Of a stretch of DNA of 59,196 nt, positions 36,025 to 48,900 are shown in pieces. The notes under the pieces are model-generated. The model saw only the letters and a program-made list of their open reading frames with translations. It did no database searches and was not told where the DNA came from. The stretch lies in the NCBI GenBank assembly GCA_027576995.1, contig JANBQC010000104.1:1-59196 (forward strand), given 5' to 3'. The position numbers were made by a program, and so were the translations under genes. Source of the stretch: Dimargaris cristalligena (taxonomy: Eukaryota > Kickxellomycota > Dimargaritomycetes > Dimargaritales > Dimargaritaceae). How positions within the stretch are numbered: position 1 is the first letter of the stretch; each line of letters begins with the position of its first letter.

Positions 36025-38952
36025 ATGGTAACCACCCGACGAACTTCCCAGCGCCTTCGCGCTAAAGTTGAGGCCCAGTCCACCGAGAGTCCCGCAAAGG
36101 AGCTAGTTGAGCCCGACTTCAAAGACATGGTGAACACCCCCCTAGTTACCGGCACCCCGAAATCCTCTAGCTCCACCGACCCCTTTGACCCCGACTGCGA
36201 CGACTTTGTTCTCACACCCTACCGTGCCAGGAAACGGGTGCTTTCCACGGCTTCGGAAGCTTCCACCTCGACCCCTATTGCAGCGAGTACCGAATCAACC
36301 AAAAAGGCACGTCGGTCCACTCGAAAGGGCAAAGCCCCCGCTGGTCCGTCGATTGGGGAGCTTTCTCCACAGGTGGTACCGGCGTTGGTATCCGAGTCCG
36401 AGTCGGCGACTCCTACCCCCTCTCTTCGCCGGTCGGCCCGGAGGGTCTCCAAAGCCGCGTCCGCCGTTATCAGTTCTTCGGCCTCGTCTTCACTATCGCC
36501 ACCCTCTATTATCGCCGAGGACACTCCAACCCCAGTGGCCACTAGTGCTGAATCGCCGTCCCCATCAACCGGCAACCGCCGTAGCACCCGTTCCCTTCGA
36601 ACCCGTGCCATGACCCCCCGCCTTAACGGCAAACAACCGGATTTATCCCCTGCAGCCGACCCTTCTGACTTGGAATCCGACATTGCCAACATGTCAGATT
36701 GCAGCGATAGTAGTACCGAATCCGCCGTGGTTGATATTGAGACCCTGGCCATTGTCGAGATTATGGATGACGACCCTAATGATTCGGGATATTCAGATAC
36801 CAGTGTGCGGCGGTCAGTATCTCGACCAGCTCGTCGGTCGGCATCGCGCAGTCGCCAGAGCCGGCCCGCACGCGGACGCAGAGCCCCGCCCGCCCCGAAA
36901 CCCAAACCCATTACACTCGAAGAACGCCACCCCATCCTCGTGGGCGCCTGGGATCGGCTGGCTGCGACGGTGGGGGCCAAGGATATCCAACACGAGCAAC
37001 CCGCGGACTTAAAACTTAAGCTGCTTCCTTTTCAGCGGGAGAGTCTCACCTGGATGATTCGGCAGGAACGGGACTCGATCGCCAAAGGGGGTATTTTAGC
37101 CGACGAAATGGGTATGGGTAAAACCATCCAAATGATCGCCCTACTCCTGAGTGAACCCCGGTCCAAGCCCAACTTGGTCGTGGCCCCTACCGTTGCCATT
37201 CTCCAGTGGTTGGCCGAAATCCGCACCCACACCAGCGAACTTTCGGCCACCCTCTACTACGGTAAAGACCGGGCCCTAGACCCTGGTGAACTCGAAAAGT
37301 ACGATGTGGTCCTTACCTCCTATTCGTTGGTTGAGGGAGCCTTCCGCCGGGAACGCTACGGTGCCCGGCGAAAGGGCGAAATGGTCAAGGAAAAGTCGGT
37401 CCTTCACTCGGTCAACTGGCACCGGGTTATCCTTGACGAGGCCCATTGCATCAAGGATCGATCGTGCAATACGGCCCGGGCCTCCTTTGCCCTTAATTCA
37501 ACCTATAAATGGGCCCTCTCGGGGACCCCTCTGCAGAACCGGGTTGGGGAACTCTACTCCCTGATTCGCTTCATGCAACTGGACCCCTATAGCTACTACT
37601 TCTGCCGGGACTGTGACTGTAAAAGTCTCACCTGGAAGTTTACCGGGGGCCGGGAGTGCGATGAATGCGGCCATAAACCCATGCGGCACTTGTGTTGGTG
37701 GAACCAGGAAATTCTCAAACCCATCCAGAACTTTGGGGCGCGGTTCGATGGTGCCAAGGCGTTCGTCCGCCTTCGCGATCTGCTGCAGAATATCATGATC
37801 CGGCGAACCAAACTGGAGCGTGCTGAAGACTTGGGTCTGCCCCCACGGAATGTCGTTATTCGCTATGACCGGTTTAATGAGGAGGAGTCCGATTTGTATC
37901 GCTCCCTGTTCGCCAACTCCGCCACCCAATTTAATACCTTTGTGGCCCACAACACGGTCTTGTCCCACTATGCCAACATCTTCGAGTTACTCACCCGTCT
38001 GCGTCTGGCCACCAACCACCCCATCCTCGTCACCACCAAGCTAAAGGAAAAATACGGGATTGGCTCCATTGCCTCGACTAATACACTAGTGTGCGCCGTG
38101 TGCCAGGATGTACCCGAAGACCCCATTGTGGCCAAGTGCAAACACGTGTTTTGTCGGGAGGACGCCGTGCAGTACATCGAGTCCAGTCTGGAGACGGTGC
38201 CCCGGTGCCCGACCTGCTTCGCTAATTTGACGATTGATCTCACTCAGCCCACTCTTGAAGTCCCCGGGGCCAACGCTGGTGATGATGAAACGACCGCCTC
38301 GCGCCTCTTAGCGGGAGTCGCCCAGGGCGACCAAAAAGAAGTCAGTGCGGAACTGGTGCGCCGTGTGACCCAACCCAGTCTGTACCGGGAATCCATCGTC
38401 AACCGCCTGGACTTAAGCCAGTGGCAGTCGTCCACCAAAATCGAAGCGCTGGTGGAAGAGCTGACTAACCTCCGCCAAGAAAACGCCACCATTAAGAGTA
38501 TCGTCTTTTCCCAGTTCGTTAATTTCTTGGACATTGTCCAGTGGCGGCTCACCCGGGCTGGCTTCGGCTGCTGCCGATTAGACGGTCGGATGGGAGCCCA
38601 GCAGCGTGACGCAGTAATCCGGGCCTTTTCCACCCTACCCGAATACACCGTTTTTCTCATCAGTTTGAAAGCCGGTGGCGTGGCGCTTAATCTGACCGAA
38701 GCCAGCCGGGTATTTATCTGTGACCCGTGGTGGAATCCGGCGGTGGAAGACCAGGCCATGGACCGCATTCACCGACTAGGCCAGTTCCGACCCATCAAAA
38801 TTACCCGTCTGATCATCGAGGACTCCATCGAGTCCCGTATTATCGAGCTCCAGGAAAAGAAACGGGCCCTATTTCAGTCGACCATTGGCCAAGATACGAG
38901 TGCCATGTCCCGCTTAACCCAGGAAGACTTGCAGTTTTTATTCGTGCTGTAA
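36025..38952 (+). CDS. RAD16: RAD16-type SNF2 helicase with RING finger
   Basis: This 975-residue intronless protein belongs to the RAD16 (Rhp16) subgroup of SNF2 ATPases, which works with RAD7 in nucleotide excision repair of non-transcribed DNA and has ubiquitin-ligase activity. The first 290 residues are Ser/Thr/Pro-rich and basic, with repeated RRSxR motifs. ATPase motif I is LADEMGMGKTIQ (about residue 358) and motif II is ILDEAHCIKD (about 468). A C3HC4 RING finger (CAVCQDVPEDPIVAKCKHVF, then CPTC; about 690-735) sits between the helicase lobes, as in RAD16 and RAD5. Motif VI reads DRIHRLGQFRPI (about 913). The cysteine-rich insert CRDCDCKSLTW...CDECGHKP (about 528-555) is a feature of RAD16. 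The lack of a HIRAN domain separates it from RAD5/HLTF. Confidence 0.95.
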   Translation: MVTTRRTSQRLRAKVEAQSTESPAKELVEPDFKDMVNTPLVTGTPKSSSSTDPFDPDCDDFVLTPYRARKRVLSTASEASTSTPIAASTESTKKARRSTRKGKAPAGPSIGELSPQVVPALVSESESATPTPSLRRSARRVSKAASAVISSSASSSLSPPSIIAEDTPTPVATSAESPSPSTGNRRSTRSLRTRAMTPRLNGKQPDLSPAADPSDLESDIANMSDCSDSSTESAVVDIETLAIVEIMDDDPNDSGYSDTSVRRSVSRPARRSASRSRQSRPARGRRAPPAPKPKPITLEERHPILVGAWDRLAATVGAKDIQHEQPADLKLKLLPFQRESLTWMIRQERDSIAKGGILADEMGMGKTIQMIALLLSEPRSKPNLVVAPTVAILQWLAEIRTHTSELSATLYYGKDRALDPGELEKYDVVLTSYSLVEGAFRRERYGARRKGEMVKEKSVLHSVNWHRVILDEAHCIKDRSCNTARASFALNSTYKWALSGTPLQNRVGELYSLIRFMQLDPYSYYFCRDCDCKSLTWKFTGGRECDECGHKPMRHLCWWNQEILKPIQNFGARFDGAKAFVRLRDLLQNIMIRRTKLERAEDLGLPPRNVVIRYDRFNEEESDLYRSLFANSATQFNTFVAHNTVLSHYANIFELLTRLRLATNHPILVTTKLKEKYGIGSIASTNTLVCAVCQDVPEDPIVAKCKHVFCREDAVQYIESSLETVPRCPTCFANLTIDLTQPTLEVPGANAGDDETTASRLLAGVAQGDQKEVSAELVRRVTQPSLYRESIVNRLDLSQWQSSTKIEALVEELTNLRQENATIKSIVFSQFVNFLDIVQWRLTRAGFGCCRLDGRMGAQQRDAVIRAFSTLPEYTVFLISLKAGGVALNLTEASRVFICDPWWNPAVEDQAMDRIHRLGQFRPIKITRLIIEDSIESRIIELQEKKRALFQSTIGQDTSAMSRLTQEDLQFLFVL

Positions 38953-40906
38953 TCACGGGAGGCCCATGGGCTTCTGAAGCAGATAGAGTTGAAAATATGC
39001 GTGTATACGTACATTTATTGAGTACTTTAAAGCCCCGTTTAGTGGCCATTTTCAATTAAGCATAGTTCAAATATTGAATAGTGTGCTGCGATGCGCTGGC
39101 TGTATGTATAAGTAATTAACCAAGATAGTTGGTTAGGGAAAAGGCTGACTTGATACGCTATGGGGTCCAAGGTGGGATATATTATTGAAAATAGATTTAT
39201 CGACGAGCTTGGGGGAATATTGCTATTGCCTGATACTTCATAATTTTCATTGGGGATAGGGGAATTCAAATAGCCTGATTTTTTAACTTTTGCAAATAGA
39301 AAACCTGCGTGACTAGTGTACTTTTCCAATGTAAAATTACATAATGGTTTGCGGAAGTACGTGCGGTATGTTTGAGGGATATACCAGATGAATGGGTGGA
39401 CTCACCCGTAGTTACAAATTGATTTATCGAATTCAATGGGGGCTGTTGAAAAATATGTCTGAACAGATCTATTATTTTCTCTTGTTTCTGACTAATTACA
39501 TTAATTTATTTAGTTATTCTTTGTCCTCTCATTTTAACTATTCAAAATGACCCCTACCAACTACACTATTTTATAAAACTAGCCACCTAGAGGCACCTGC
39601 CATCCTCTAGCCACTTTCTTTCATTTTAACTATTTTTATTAACACTCCATTAGTATTTTTATTAAATTCATCAATAACCATTTATTAATATATTTATAAG
39701 AACTGTGCCCCCTTCCTGATAATGGCTATTTTCAGGTATTTCAATATTCATTTATATAACTACCAAACTCCACCCATCATTATTATGGGGTCTCAAAGGG
39801 CCTATATGAGGATTATTCTACATTACATCTAACTAAGAAATTTGAATGTGTTGTACTTAATAATCCATAGGATTAAAGTCAACTAACTATGAAGGACTAG
39901 GCGCCATCACCACCTAGTTCTATCAGTGAGGCGCGGGAATTCGGTCTTGTTGAAGGGTCACCTTCCTTCAACCATTCCTGCCACTCAATTTGCCTATTCC
40001 ATATATCCCCTTCATTATATATCCATATATTATTAACTATTCATTATACCACTATCTAGTAGCGTATTCTAGCATACCTTACGCTGGCCCAATGTCTTTA
40101 TCATTAGTTCCCTCAGCTATATACAGCCGAGTCAATTCCTATAGTTATTCTTGAGTAAATGACCATTTATTCTATACCCCCTTTTATAGTTAACTTGATC
40201 TATTTGATATTCCCGTATTTCTTATCTATAAATCGCCCTTCCCATCAACTATGTGTGTGTTATTTTTTGTAAACTCGTCCAAGATGCGGACACTTAATCA
40301 TCCCTTGGATTATTGTCTATGACAGGATGGTTAATATAAATAGAATATCTAATCTTTCTATGAAACCAGTGGCATCCTTTATTATTTTAGCTCATTCCTG
40401 TACTGCTCACCTCTAACCAAATAGTTTTGATTCCAATAGCTAGATAGCATATGACGGATATGATATTTAGAGCCCCCACTATTTACACTAATGGCTTTAT
40501 GAGTACCTGATTCAGAATGGGCCCAAATAATAACCAAAGCCCCAAACATTTCCTTATTTATCTACAGGATAAACATAACCCATTCTACCCATAAAATGGT
40601 GGTTTTCCAAACCCACCCTTTGTAATTGAAATTAATTTACTATACATTCCCAGAAACCTATATTCCCTAGAGAAAAGAATGTGACAGACACTGGCCCCAG
40701 TTCCTATACGTGTATGCATCGACGAGTTTTACATCAATCAAAACAAGTCAGAACATAACATAATTTATTAAACCGAAAGAATATAAAGGAAAAGTTGACC
40801 CAAATAAAAGGTGGCCGTCCGAAAATAGAAGACGGGTTACAGTCAGTGAGACCATTTGAGAGTGGTGAGACACATCCCAACTGGCTTAACCTACCGATGG
40901 CTGGTG
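38953..40906. other. Intergenic region with a second CpG-free patch
   Basis: No gene is seen. Positions 39430-39901 contain no CG dinucleotide and are about 70 percent AT; the next kilobase is CpG-poor. The remainder is AT-rich spacer. Confidence 0.55.
39430..39901. other. Second CpG-free patch
   Basis: By direct reading, no CG occurs between the one at 39429 and the one at 39902. At this AT content the expectation is roughly ten, so the depletion is weaker than in the 9543-13328 block. It may be another relic of silenced repeat DNA. Confidence 0.6.
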
Positions 40907-41596
40907 TTATTCATTGCTGGGCGGGCAGTTTGCTTCCTGACCACAGCTACTAGAACCTGATTGATGTCTTGTTACGTAATCCTTACGGGGGAATCTCTCA
41001 CCACACCCCTCGCAAGCAAAGGGTTTTTCACCCGTATGAATACGCAGATGACGATTGCGATCATAGGCACGGGCGAACTTTCTTTTACATACTGGACAGT
41101 CAAGTCTATTTTTCAGTGTATCCGCCGTCTGCTGATAGATGGGTAGATGGCTATCATCCCATGCCTGCACTTCGGCGTCGTCCCAGTGTGGTGACATGGG
41201 TGTGCGAGGCAGGTGTTCCGGAACCGGGAGGCTACCGCTCCCCGAACCAGAACCCGAACCACGGTGACCTTCAGTGGAATGGTCAAGGGATGCATCCTGT
41301 CCGTAGATGTGGGCTTGACTAACTTCCGCATTGTCCATGTAGTGTTCGAGCGCTCTAATGTACAAGTCCAACTCGTAGCCGTTAACTGATGCAATATACT
41401 CGTAAGTTTCTGCATTTGATGCATCCCTGTAAAGGGGACCCTGGATTAGATGCATAGCTGCAGTTTCGTAGGGGATATCAGGGCTACTGGGATTGATGTA
41501 GTTATTGAGGTTGATATCTTGGGCATTCTGCTCGGAGGCGTGGCTGGGAGTGAGTGCGCCCAGGATGAGCAGGCATGTCGCTCCAAAGAGGCGCAT
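40907..41596 (-). CDS. Two-finger zinc protein with an N-terminal signal peptide
   Basis: This intronless 229-residue protein starts at ATG 41594-41596. Residues 1-20 (MRLFGATCLLILGALTPSHA) look like a classical secretion signal: basic start, hydrophobic core and a small-residue SHA cleavage site. The middle is acidic and Gln/Asn-rich, followed by a Gly-Ser dipeptide run (about 110-122). The C-terminus has a canonical C2H2 finger (CPVCKRKFARAYDRNRHLRIH), a perfect TGEKPF linker, and a second finger of C2HC form (CEGCGERFPRKDYVTRH then a Cys after six residues). A signal peptide and a nuclear-type DNA-binding module in one protein is unusual. Either it is secreted, it is retained in membranes and released, or the predicted signal is not functional. 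No family assignment. Confidence 0.75.
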   Translation of the reverse strand: MRLFGATCLLILGALTPSHASEQNAQDINLNNYINPSSPDIPYETAAMHLIQGPLYRDASNAETYEYIASVNGYELDLYIRALEHYMDNAEVSQAHIYGQDASLDHSTEGHRGSGSGSGSGSLPVPEHLPRTPMSPHWDDAEVQAWDDSHLPIYQQTADTLKNRLDCPVCKRKFARAYDRNRHLRIHTGEKPFACEGCGERFPRKDYVTRHQSGSSSCGQEANCPPSNE

Positions 41597-44500
41597 TTGG
41601 CTGAGGATAGACAGGGGTGGGCGGAAAACTGGAGGCAGTAAGGTCAGACAGGTGGGGGGATTCCTGTCAAGCGAAAATAATAATAAAAGAAGTAATAGAC
41701 TCTTGAAGTAGTTAGAGGTGAAGAGCTAGCGTAATGGTGAATTAGTTGGCAATGAAACCGGCCAAAGTGTATCCCAAGTGTAGTGAAGGGTGAAGTGGAT
41801 GGCGTTCGAATATGGAGGCGAACCTGAGTCTATTTAAATAGGTTTGAAAGAGGACTCCACTTGTTCGATTGGTGTTTTTGTTGAGCCTGGATAATTCCCA
41901 AAGGACATTCCGCTGCAGTCTCTTCGCCCCCGAATCTACTATTAAGCGTAGGTCGGTCACACTAAAGTATGAGGGTGCCTTCATTGAGTTTTATATGGGG
42001 GTACATGGTGTGCTCGGTTGCATATTAGTTAGGCCAGGGACTTACAGAAATATAATCATCACCATGTAAATATGCTTCGTCTCGTCTTTATCCCTCGAAG
42101 TCCTATAGCACATTTCACTAACCCCCCTTTCCTCACATAATACCCGGAAGGTTGTACTACTAAGCTACAGTTGCCGGTGGGTGATACGGCTGTTGCAAAA
42201 GTAAGTATGACCCGTCTCGTTGACCTATGAATCCACCTAAAACACTTTCCCTCGTTGCCGAGATTTCTGCTTTTCACAACCCCCCGTTGGCCTCAAAAAG
42301 GCCCGGGTTCCACTCTTTGCTCGCAAGCAAAAATTATATACCTATATTATTGTGGCGTAGTACCGGAAGTTTGAGAAATCATAATACCAGCCACTTCAAT
42401 CTATTTAGGGCAGACTCGTTTGCTTTATTGGCTTGAAAATGATTTTTTTGGGTTCCATGGAATAGCCTGTCGTCCTCGCCCCACCACTGTGCGGATGCGG
42501 TTACTGAAACTAGGCGGGTGAATGTCGAAAACCAGCGGTGTCTATTATTAATATAAAAATAAAGAGGAAAAGGAGGGGGATGGCAATGGCAATGGCAATG
42601 GTTCTCAGCGCTGGATGCCAGCAACATAGTATGGCAATTATTATATTTTATTGGAGCAACTTCGGAGGTAAAGCGAAGTCGAACGATATTGGAAAGGCAT
42701 CTCATACATTGCACGTAACAGTAGATGAGCTCCAATGTATAAGGCAGATGCGGCTGGTTAGGTAGTGGTTACTGATAGGTATGCATAGAGTACTTAACTA
42801 TTAGTAATAGCGTTTATTCTAGAAAGTGGTTTCCTAATAGGATGCAATAGTATGACTGCCACATATGGGGACCGCACTGGACAGACCAGGATACTGGGTT
42901 TATCAGCTGGGCCATAGACCAGGGTAGTAGATTGCTGAGTGATGGCATCCCGAATGTCTTCCAGCCAAGAGGGATACAACTCATCTATTTCTTCGATATT
43001 CAGCCTAGTACCCAATGGGAATAATCAGTATCATGTCTAGGATAGTTCATTAGGGTGCCCGACTCCCATATCTATAGCCTACTTGGCCAATTCTCCCAAT
43101 TATACCAGGCCGTTGTAAACATTACCATTTAATTCCCCTTGGAACAGGCGGTATATTTCTGACATTTATGCGAGCCTCTTTCTACATGCATTCCCTTTAG
43201 AGACTTGCTTTGGAGTGCAGTTCTATACGTTGATATATATCCCTTCCCGGCAATTGGCCCAGGCTGACAGGGGGGCCAGTCTAATAGGTTTTTACTCGAA
43301 GAGCTCCAGTGTGACCCTGGCATGATAAACCATCTTGACTGTAGCCTAAACAAGCAGACATACATAATAGTGAATGAATACCGCTGTTTGCGTCGTACAG
43401 TATAATGTCCAATTATATATAAAAATCCCAAACACCCATTGGTGGCAATAATTTGCGATTTTTTTGGTGGAAAAGCCTCAGTTTATAAATGAACGCAAGG
43501 AAGAGATGGGGGATACTAATTCGCACATGGGCAGATTGATAAAATTTCGAGCCAAGTCGAATAAGGGGGGGAGAGATAAAATGAACATATGCAAATGATC
43601 ATTTCGATTTGCGACAAAAGCAATACTATAACGGATTTGTTAGTGACACCATGGGCTTTGGTTCCGCACAGCAGGCAGCCTGGTCGACACGGGCTAGGGC
43701 CAAATCTATCGACACTAGCAGATCAACTGAAGAGAAATATATATGCCTGATGGGGTAGGTGATGGTTACTACCAGCGTATCAATATGGTAGTACGGCAAA
43801 ACTAGGATAAGAGGGGTATCATCAACTGCCAAAAATCCAAATGATGACAGAATTTACATCCTCCTGTAGAGGGATAGTGGGGAGGGAGTACAATTGTAAA
43901 TAATGGGAGTTGGGGGGATGGTGCATAAATTCAAATGTGAGCGGATAATGGGTGATATGGTGGTGGGTCAGTGGGGGCCTAGATTCGGTGTTGAACCTAT
44001 TCAAGTCGACATGCCTCCAACCCCTTTGGCAGCCATTAAAAATGATTTCGGATACAATTTCTATCAGGTGTGCAGATAGGAAGTGCTGGGCTGCTATACC
44101 TTTGATGTCCTAGGCTTAGAAACATGAGGTGCAGGCTTAGTTTTGTTCTCAGGATGTTTACATTTCAACATGGAAGGGTCAACCCCGGCTAAGAGGTACA
44201 GGGTTGACTGAGAAGGCAGATGGGCTGGATTTGAGGGCATCAGATCTCTAAAGGTTGATTAAAGTGGAGTGTAGGTAACCAAGAATTAAAATGGCCAAAG
44301 TACTCGGAAAATACTAGTGAAAATAATAAGGGTTTATTTTTAAAATGTATGGTTTCAAAAATACAACTTCCACTGGATAGACTGATGTTTTTATTTCCTT
44401 CACGGGATTCCAGTGTCTATTATTTGCAAACTAGGATGCTATGCGAGCACTAATTGCTTTACCAAAGACAACATCAAAAGACAATCAGTAAAAGTGATGA

Positions 44501-45996
44501 TGATATGCCTGCGTTGAAAAAACCTGAACAATTAAACGCATCGCCAAAAATTAGTCACAGCATTGCTAATATGGAAACGGACAGAATTGCTGTTGGATAA
44601 ATACAAGCAAGCTAAACCTGGGATTACTGGATTAATCCAAGGCAGCGAGATTGGATGTCCACCACTGACGGTTCAGCTTGGCCTGCCAGACGGCTCTACA
44701 AAATTATTCACTAATGGCATATCCATAATTCCAAAAACCATTGAATTCGGTGGTTTGATTCGGCTGGCTAGTAGATAAACGGAAGGGGTGGGAGGGTTGA
44801 ACTCTACCCTAAAAAGGGTTACTTATAAACGGACCTCGGGAGTTTCATGTGCTGGTAGTTAATGACCTATAACCGCAACATCAAACGAAGCCACAGCCAA
44901 GGAGGATCCCGAATAGGAGGACCAGGACCAAACTAAGAACCGGAAGGACCCAGCAGCTCTCCTCAAAGGATGATAAATTTATATTCAGAAATTGAACAGG
45001 AATAGGCGGAATTAGATATCCTTTGATGGATACCTATTAAGCCTAAGGTATTGATAAACAAGGAACCGAAATTCCCTAGATTTCGGGTGCTATTTCTTAA
45101 AGTGGGAATAGTTTGATGACGGATAATCGGGGGGTTTCCTTTCGAAGATTTTCTTACTGGACGGATTTTGCGAAGGCTAGTGCCCCAACCCCCTAAACAC
45201 ATCCAATAAAAGCAGGATAGAATGCATCAATTGTTGCATTAATAAATATAGTCACCATTGCTCATTAAGTTTATTTATTCAAACTCCCAGTCAACCAGTG
45301 ACTAGTATAAAGATATTGCAAGAGAGAGAGGGGGGATGGCCATTATTACGTTATGGTAATTAACGCTTAATATAACACCAGACAAAAACTGGGAGGTGGG
45401 GGAATAACAGGTTACTTGCGAGTCATGGAAAAATCAAATCATGATGGGAAAGGGAGGGAATCATCATGCACATCAATGAATAGCTAGAGTACTAAGGACA
45501 TGGTAGAGGCAGGCGGGAGAAATGGGGAGAGAATTAGCATGGCCAAGACATTAACAAGTAGGATATATAAAGGGCCACACACCACCATCATTCAGGCGAA
45601 GGGGAACAGCAGCATGCCTAGATGGTAAGTAAATAGTTGTCAACCAGGGTGCCGCATTGATGACCACAGTTGACCTAAAACCCAATAAGAGATTAGGTGA
45701 TTATATACTCAAACATGTTGGAATATAGGTTAAGAAATAAAGAGCATATGTGCTATATATATATATAAAGATGTGTATAATATATAGGAATGTAGGTGTA
45801 TGTACGCATCAAAACGGGTGTGTAAAGAGAGATGGATGGGGTAGAGAAAGGCCGAGATTACGGAGATGGTTACAGACGGAGAGTACCAAAGATATGAGCA
45901 ATCTCATCATAAATACCGAATATAAATATATAAACTATATGGAATTGTTATTTTTTTAGGGTAGAAAGGCCACCATTGTTCCGTGAGATCTAAAGC
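41597..45996. other. Long intergenic region, no gene seen
   Basis: This is AT-rich DNA with only short frames of no coding character. A palindromic TATA-like ctatttaaatag near 41829-41840 lies upstream of the zinc-finger gene on the minus strand and could be its promoter. There is a short ggcaat tandem at about 42581-42600. Confidence 0.6.
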
Positions 45997-48900
45997 CTAT
46001 TCGATGGGGATTGTGGACTTGAGGTGGTAGTTAACCAGATTGAGGGGATTGCCATTCAGGGGGGCGGCATTAGGCGACACAACAATCGAAGGACTACGGC
46101 TGCGGCTATGGTTACGGGAGGTAGGGATGGTACCTCCTGACATTGAAGGAGACCCCATATCCGATGAGATATGGTAGTGATGGAGCACCTGCTGTTGCTG
46201 GTATTGTTGGTGAGAAGCAGCACCATCCCCATGACCAAGGGCATCTCGACTTTGGCCGCTCACCGGTCGGGTCCCGGAGGGAGCTAACGAGACCAACCCA
46301 CCATTCCCGTATTTCGATAATGAGGACATCATGGGTGGAGGCGGCATCGTGCTACTTGAGAACATTAACGGGGTAGTCGATCCCCCACCTACAGCGCCTA
46401 CCAATTTGGAAGGATCGACCGGGGTGGAAGCTGCGCTAGAAATGCGCACTGTTCCGGAAGAACTCGTTGATGTACAGCTACCCGACCGCGACGAACTCCG
46501 CGGATATTGCTGGGCGCGGGCGCGGGCCTGCTGGCATAATGTCGTGTACCGACCAGCTTCGGCGTAAAGTCGGTCGAATTCGCCACCAATCTCTTCACGC
46601 ACCCGGCGGTTCCAATTGGGCAACGTTGATGACAAGCAGGGGTGCGAGTGACCAGACAGCGACGATGATGACGAGGATGCCGACGACCGATGGCCACCCT
46701 CTGCATCACCGGTGGTGGTTTGGGGGCCAACATGGCCAGAGATCGAGGCGGCTGACGCGGATAATTGGTCGCTTTTAGTTAAGTTGGCGGTTGGGGGAAA
46801 CGAAGCCGACGAAAGCGGAGCAGTCTCGCGATTAATCATAATCGCTTCGTAGTCGGGGCGCAGTTTACGGAACTCAGTAAGCAATTCCATAGTGAGGTCG
46901 AGGAACAATTCCAGGTCGCATAAGGGATCCCGATGGAAAACCTGCTCCGCAGCCACCGTTACATAAGCCAAGAGAACATTGGTGGTGGAAAAATGCCGGG
47001 TGCGATTGAGGGTTGCGGCGGCGGCAGAAGGAGCATTCGACGGCGTGGAAGTAGGAGTGTTAGAGGCACCGTTCGAGCCTGATGCGGAGGGGGTAGGGGG
47101 CGTTGACAGCGACTTTATGGGTGGAACCGGGGCCTGCTGCTTCCGCTTTCCGGCTTCGGCTTGCATAAAATGGGTGAACACTTCCTGCCATGGTGTAACG
47201 GAAGCGGTCTGGGAATAGTCTAATAAGAAGTAGTCCGAAAAATACGGCCGGAAGTGTTGGGCGTTACTACTACGTCGGGAGCCGGCGGGCGTGCTGTTGG
47301 AGGTGGGCGACTGTTGGTCATCCTGCACGAACAACATGCGGGAAAGTAGGTGGGAGAAATCAATGACCAGGTTGATACAAAAGCCGTGCAGTTGGGTCAC
47401 CATATCGTTGATGGATGATCCGCCATCGTCACCCACACCACCTTCCGAAAGCGCAAAACTAGTGGTTGAGTACCCCGGGGTAAGAGGTGCGGCGTGACCA
47501 TTACTGCTGGGAGCCAGAGAACTAGATCCATTCGACAAGATTGAGGTGTTGGAGAAGGAGGCGATGGACGAGTGTCCTTCAATTTGAAACATAGTTGTGA
47601 TCCCGAGGTCGTGCGCTTTCATCAAGGCCTTATCCAAGACCCGGTTCAGGGGCGTAAATTTCCGGGGATCGGGTGGACCCCGCCTGAAGAAAGGACGGAG
47701 GTAGGGCAGGTTCTCGTGGAACAAGAACTCGATGAATTCCTTGGGGTCGGTCGTTAAGAACAAGTGAAGTAGCATAGGACAGGTGAGAGTGGTCGCTTGG
47801 CGCCAATAGTCCAAGTGCAGCTGGCCGTACTTAATGAGACAAAAGTAAAACATATCGTCCACCTCTAGGTCGGATGAGGTGAGGAGATAGACTGCCCCCA
47901 GAAAGGGTGCCGAAACGCTTAATTGGGCCAGGCGGGCTAGTTTGGATCCATCAAGCCATTGGAGGTCGTGGAACATCCAGGGATTGGGCACCTCGTAGAG
48001 CCGGGCCCGCTCGTTACCGTAGAGGCAAGCATTAGACAGCTGATTCACGGTTTCGGAGGAAGAGTCCTTGGCCAGGTAGCGGAGGCGATCGAGCCCCTTC
48101 AGCGCAATCTGCTTTAAACTGGCCGACTGGCGGGCAAGCAGTAACAGTGCGGAGATTTCGCGCAGACAGCGCACTCGCTGTTGGGTGGTATTAGCGGACG
48201 AAATAGCCGTCAAGCGAACCGACATTTTATCATCCCGATCGATGATACGGTGGTGCATGCCGTCGTTGAGCAACAGGTTGAGGCAGCACCCAAAGGCGGA
48301 TGCCTTATCTTGTGTGTCGAAGACAGGGGAGTGAATGGAGTGACAGAGAGGATTGGCGCAGTGAGGAGTGGAGCAAATGATATCGCGGGTAGAGTCATAC
48401 ACCATTATCCGCAGATTGATCAAAAAGAGGCGATCCAGGATCGACACGTCTTTCTCGCGGGCCAATCGGCCGAGATCCCATTGAGTGATTGCATCCATGT
48501 CAAGCCTATCAGTACATGGTCCAATATTAAATGGGGCATGCGCAGAGAAGTATACACAATGGTAAAGGAATAGTGGTTAGTGAATGAGCCAACTAATTCT
48601 TAAATGTGACACTGGAAAAAGCAATCATCACCAAGTGCCTCAAAAACCAGCCGAGTGTGTAAACAACGAAGTATGAACAAATTAGAGGTGACGGCCAAAA
48701 AAAAAATAGAAACAACGGCTTAGTAGAGAAAAGGGAGAAAGAAATAGAGGAAGTAGGTGGGCGAGGATTCAAATGAGAAATAGTGACCAATATTCGCAAT
48801 TGCCTATTCTGAGATGAAGGTGGATGGGTGAACCCATCGCTCCACAAGTCCCTCCTGGTATGTAGCCAACATTGGTGGCAGGCGTAAGCCACAAATGGCG

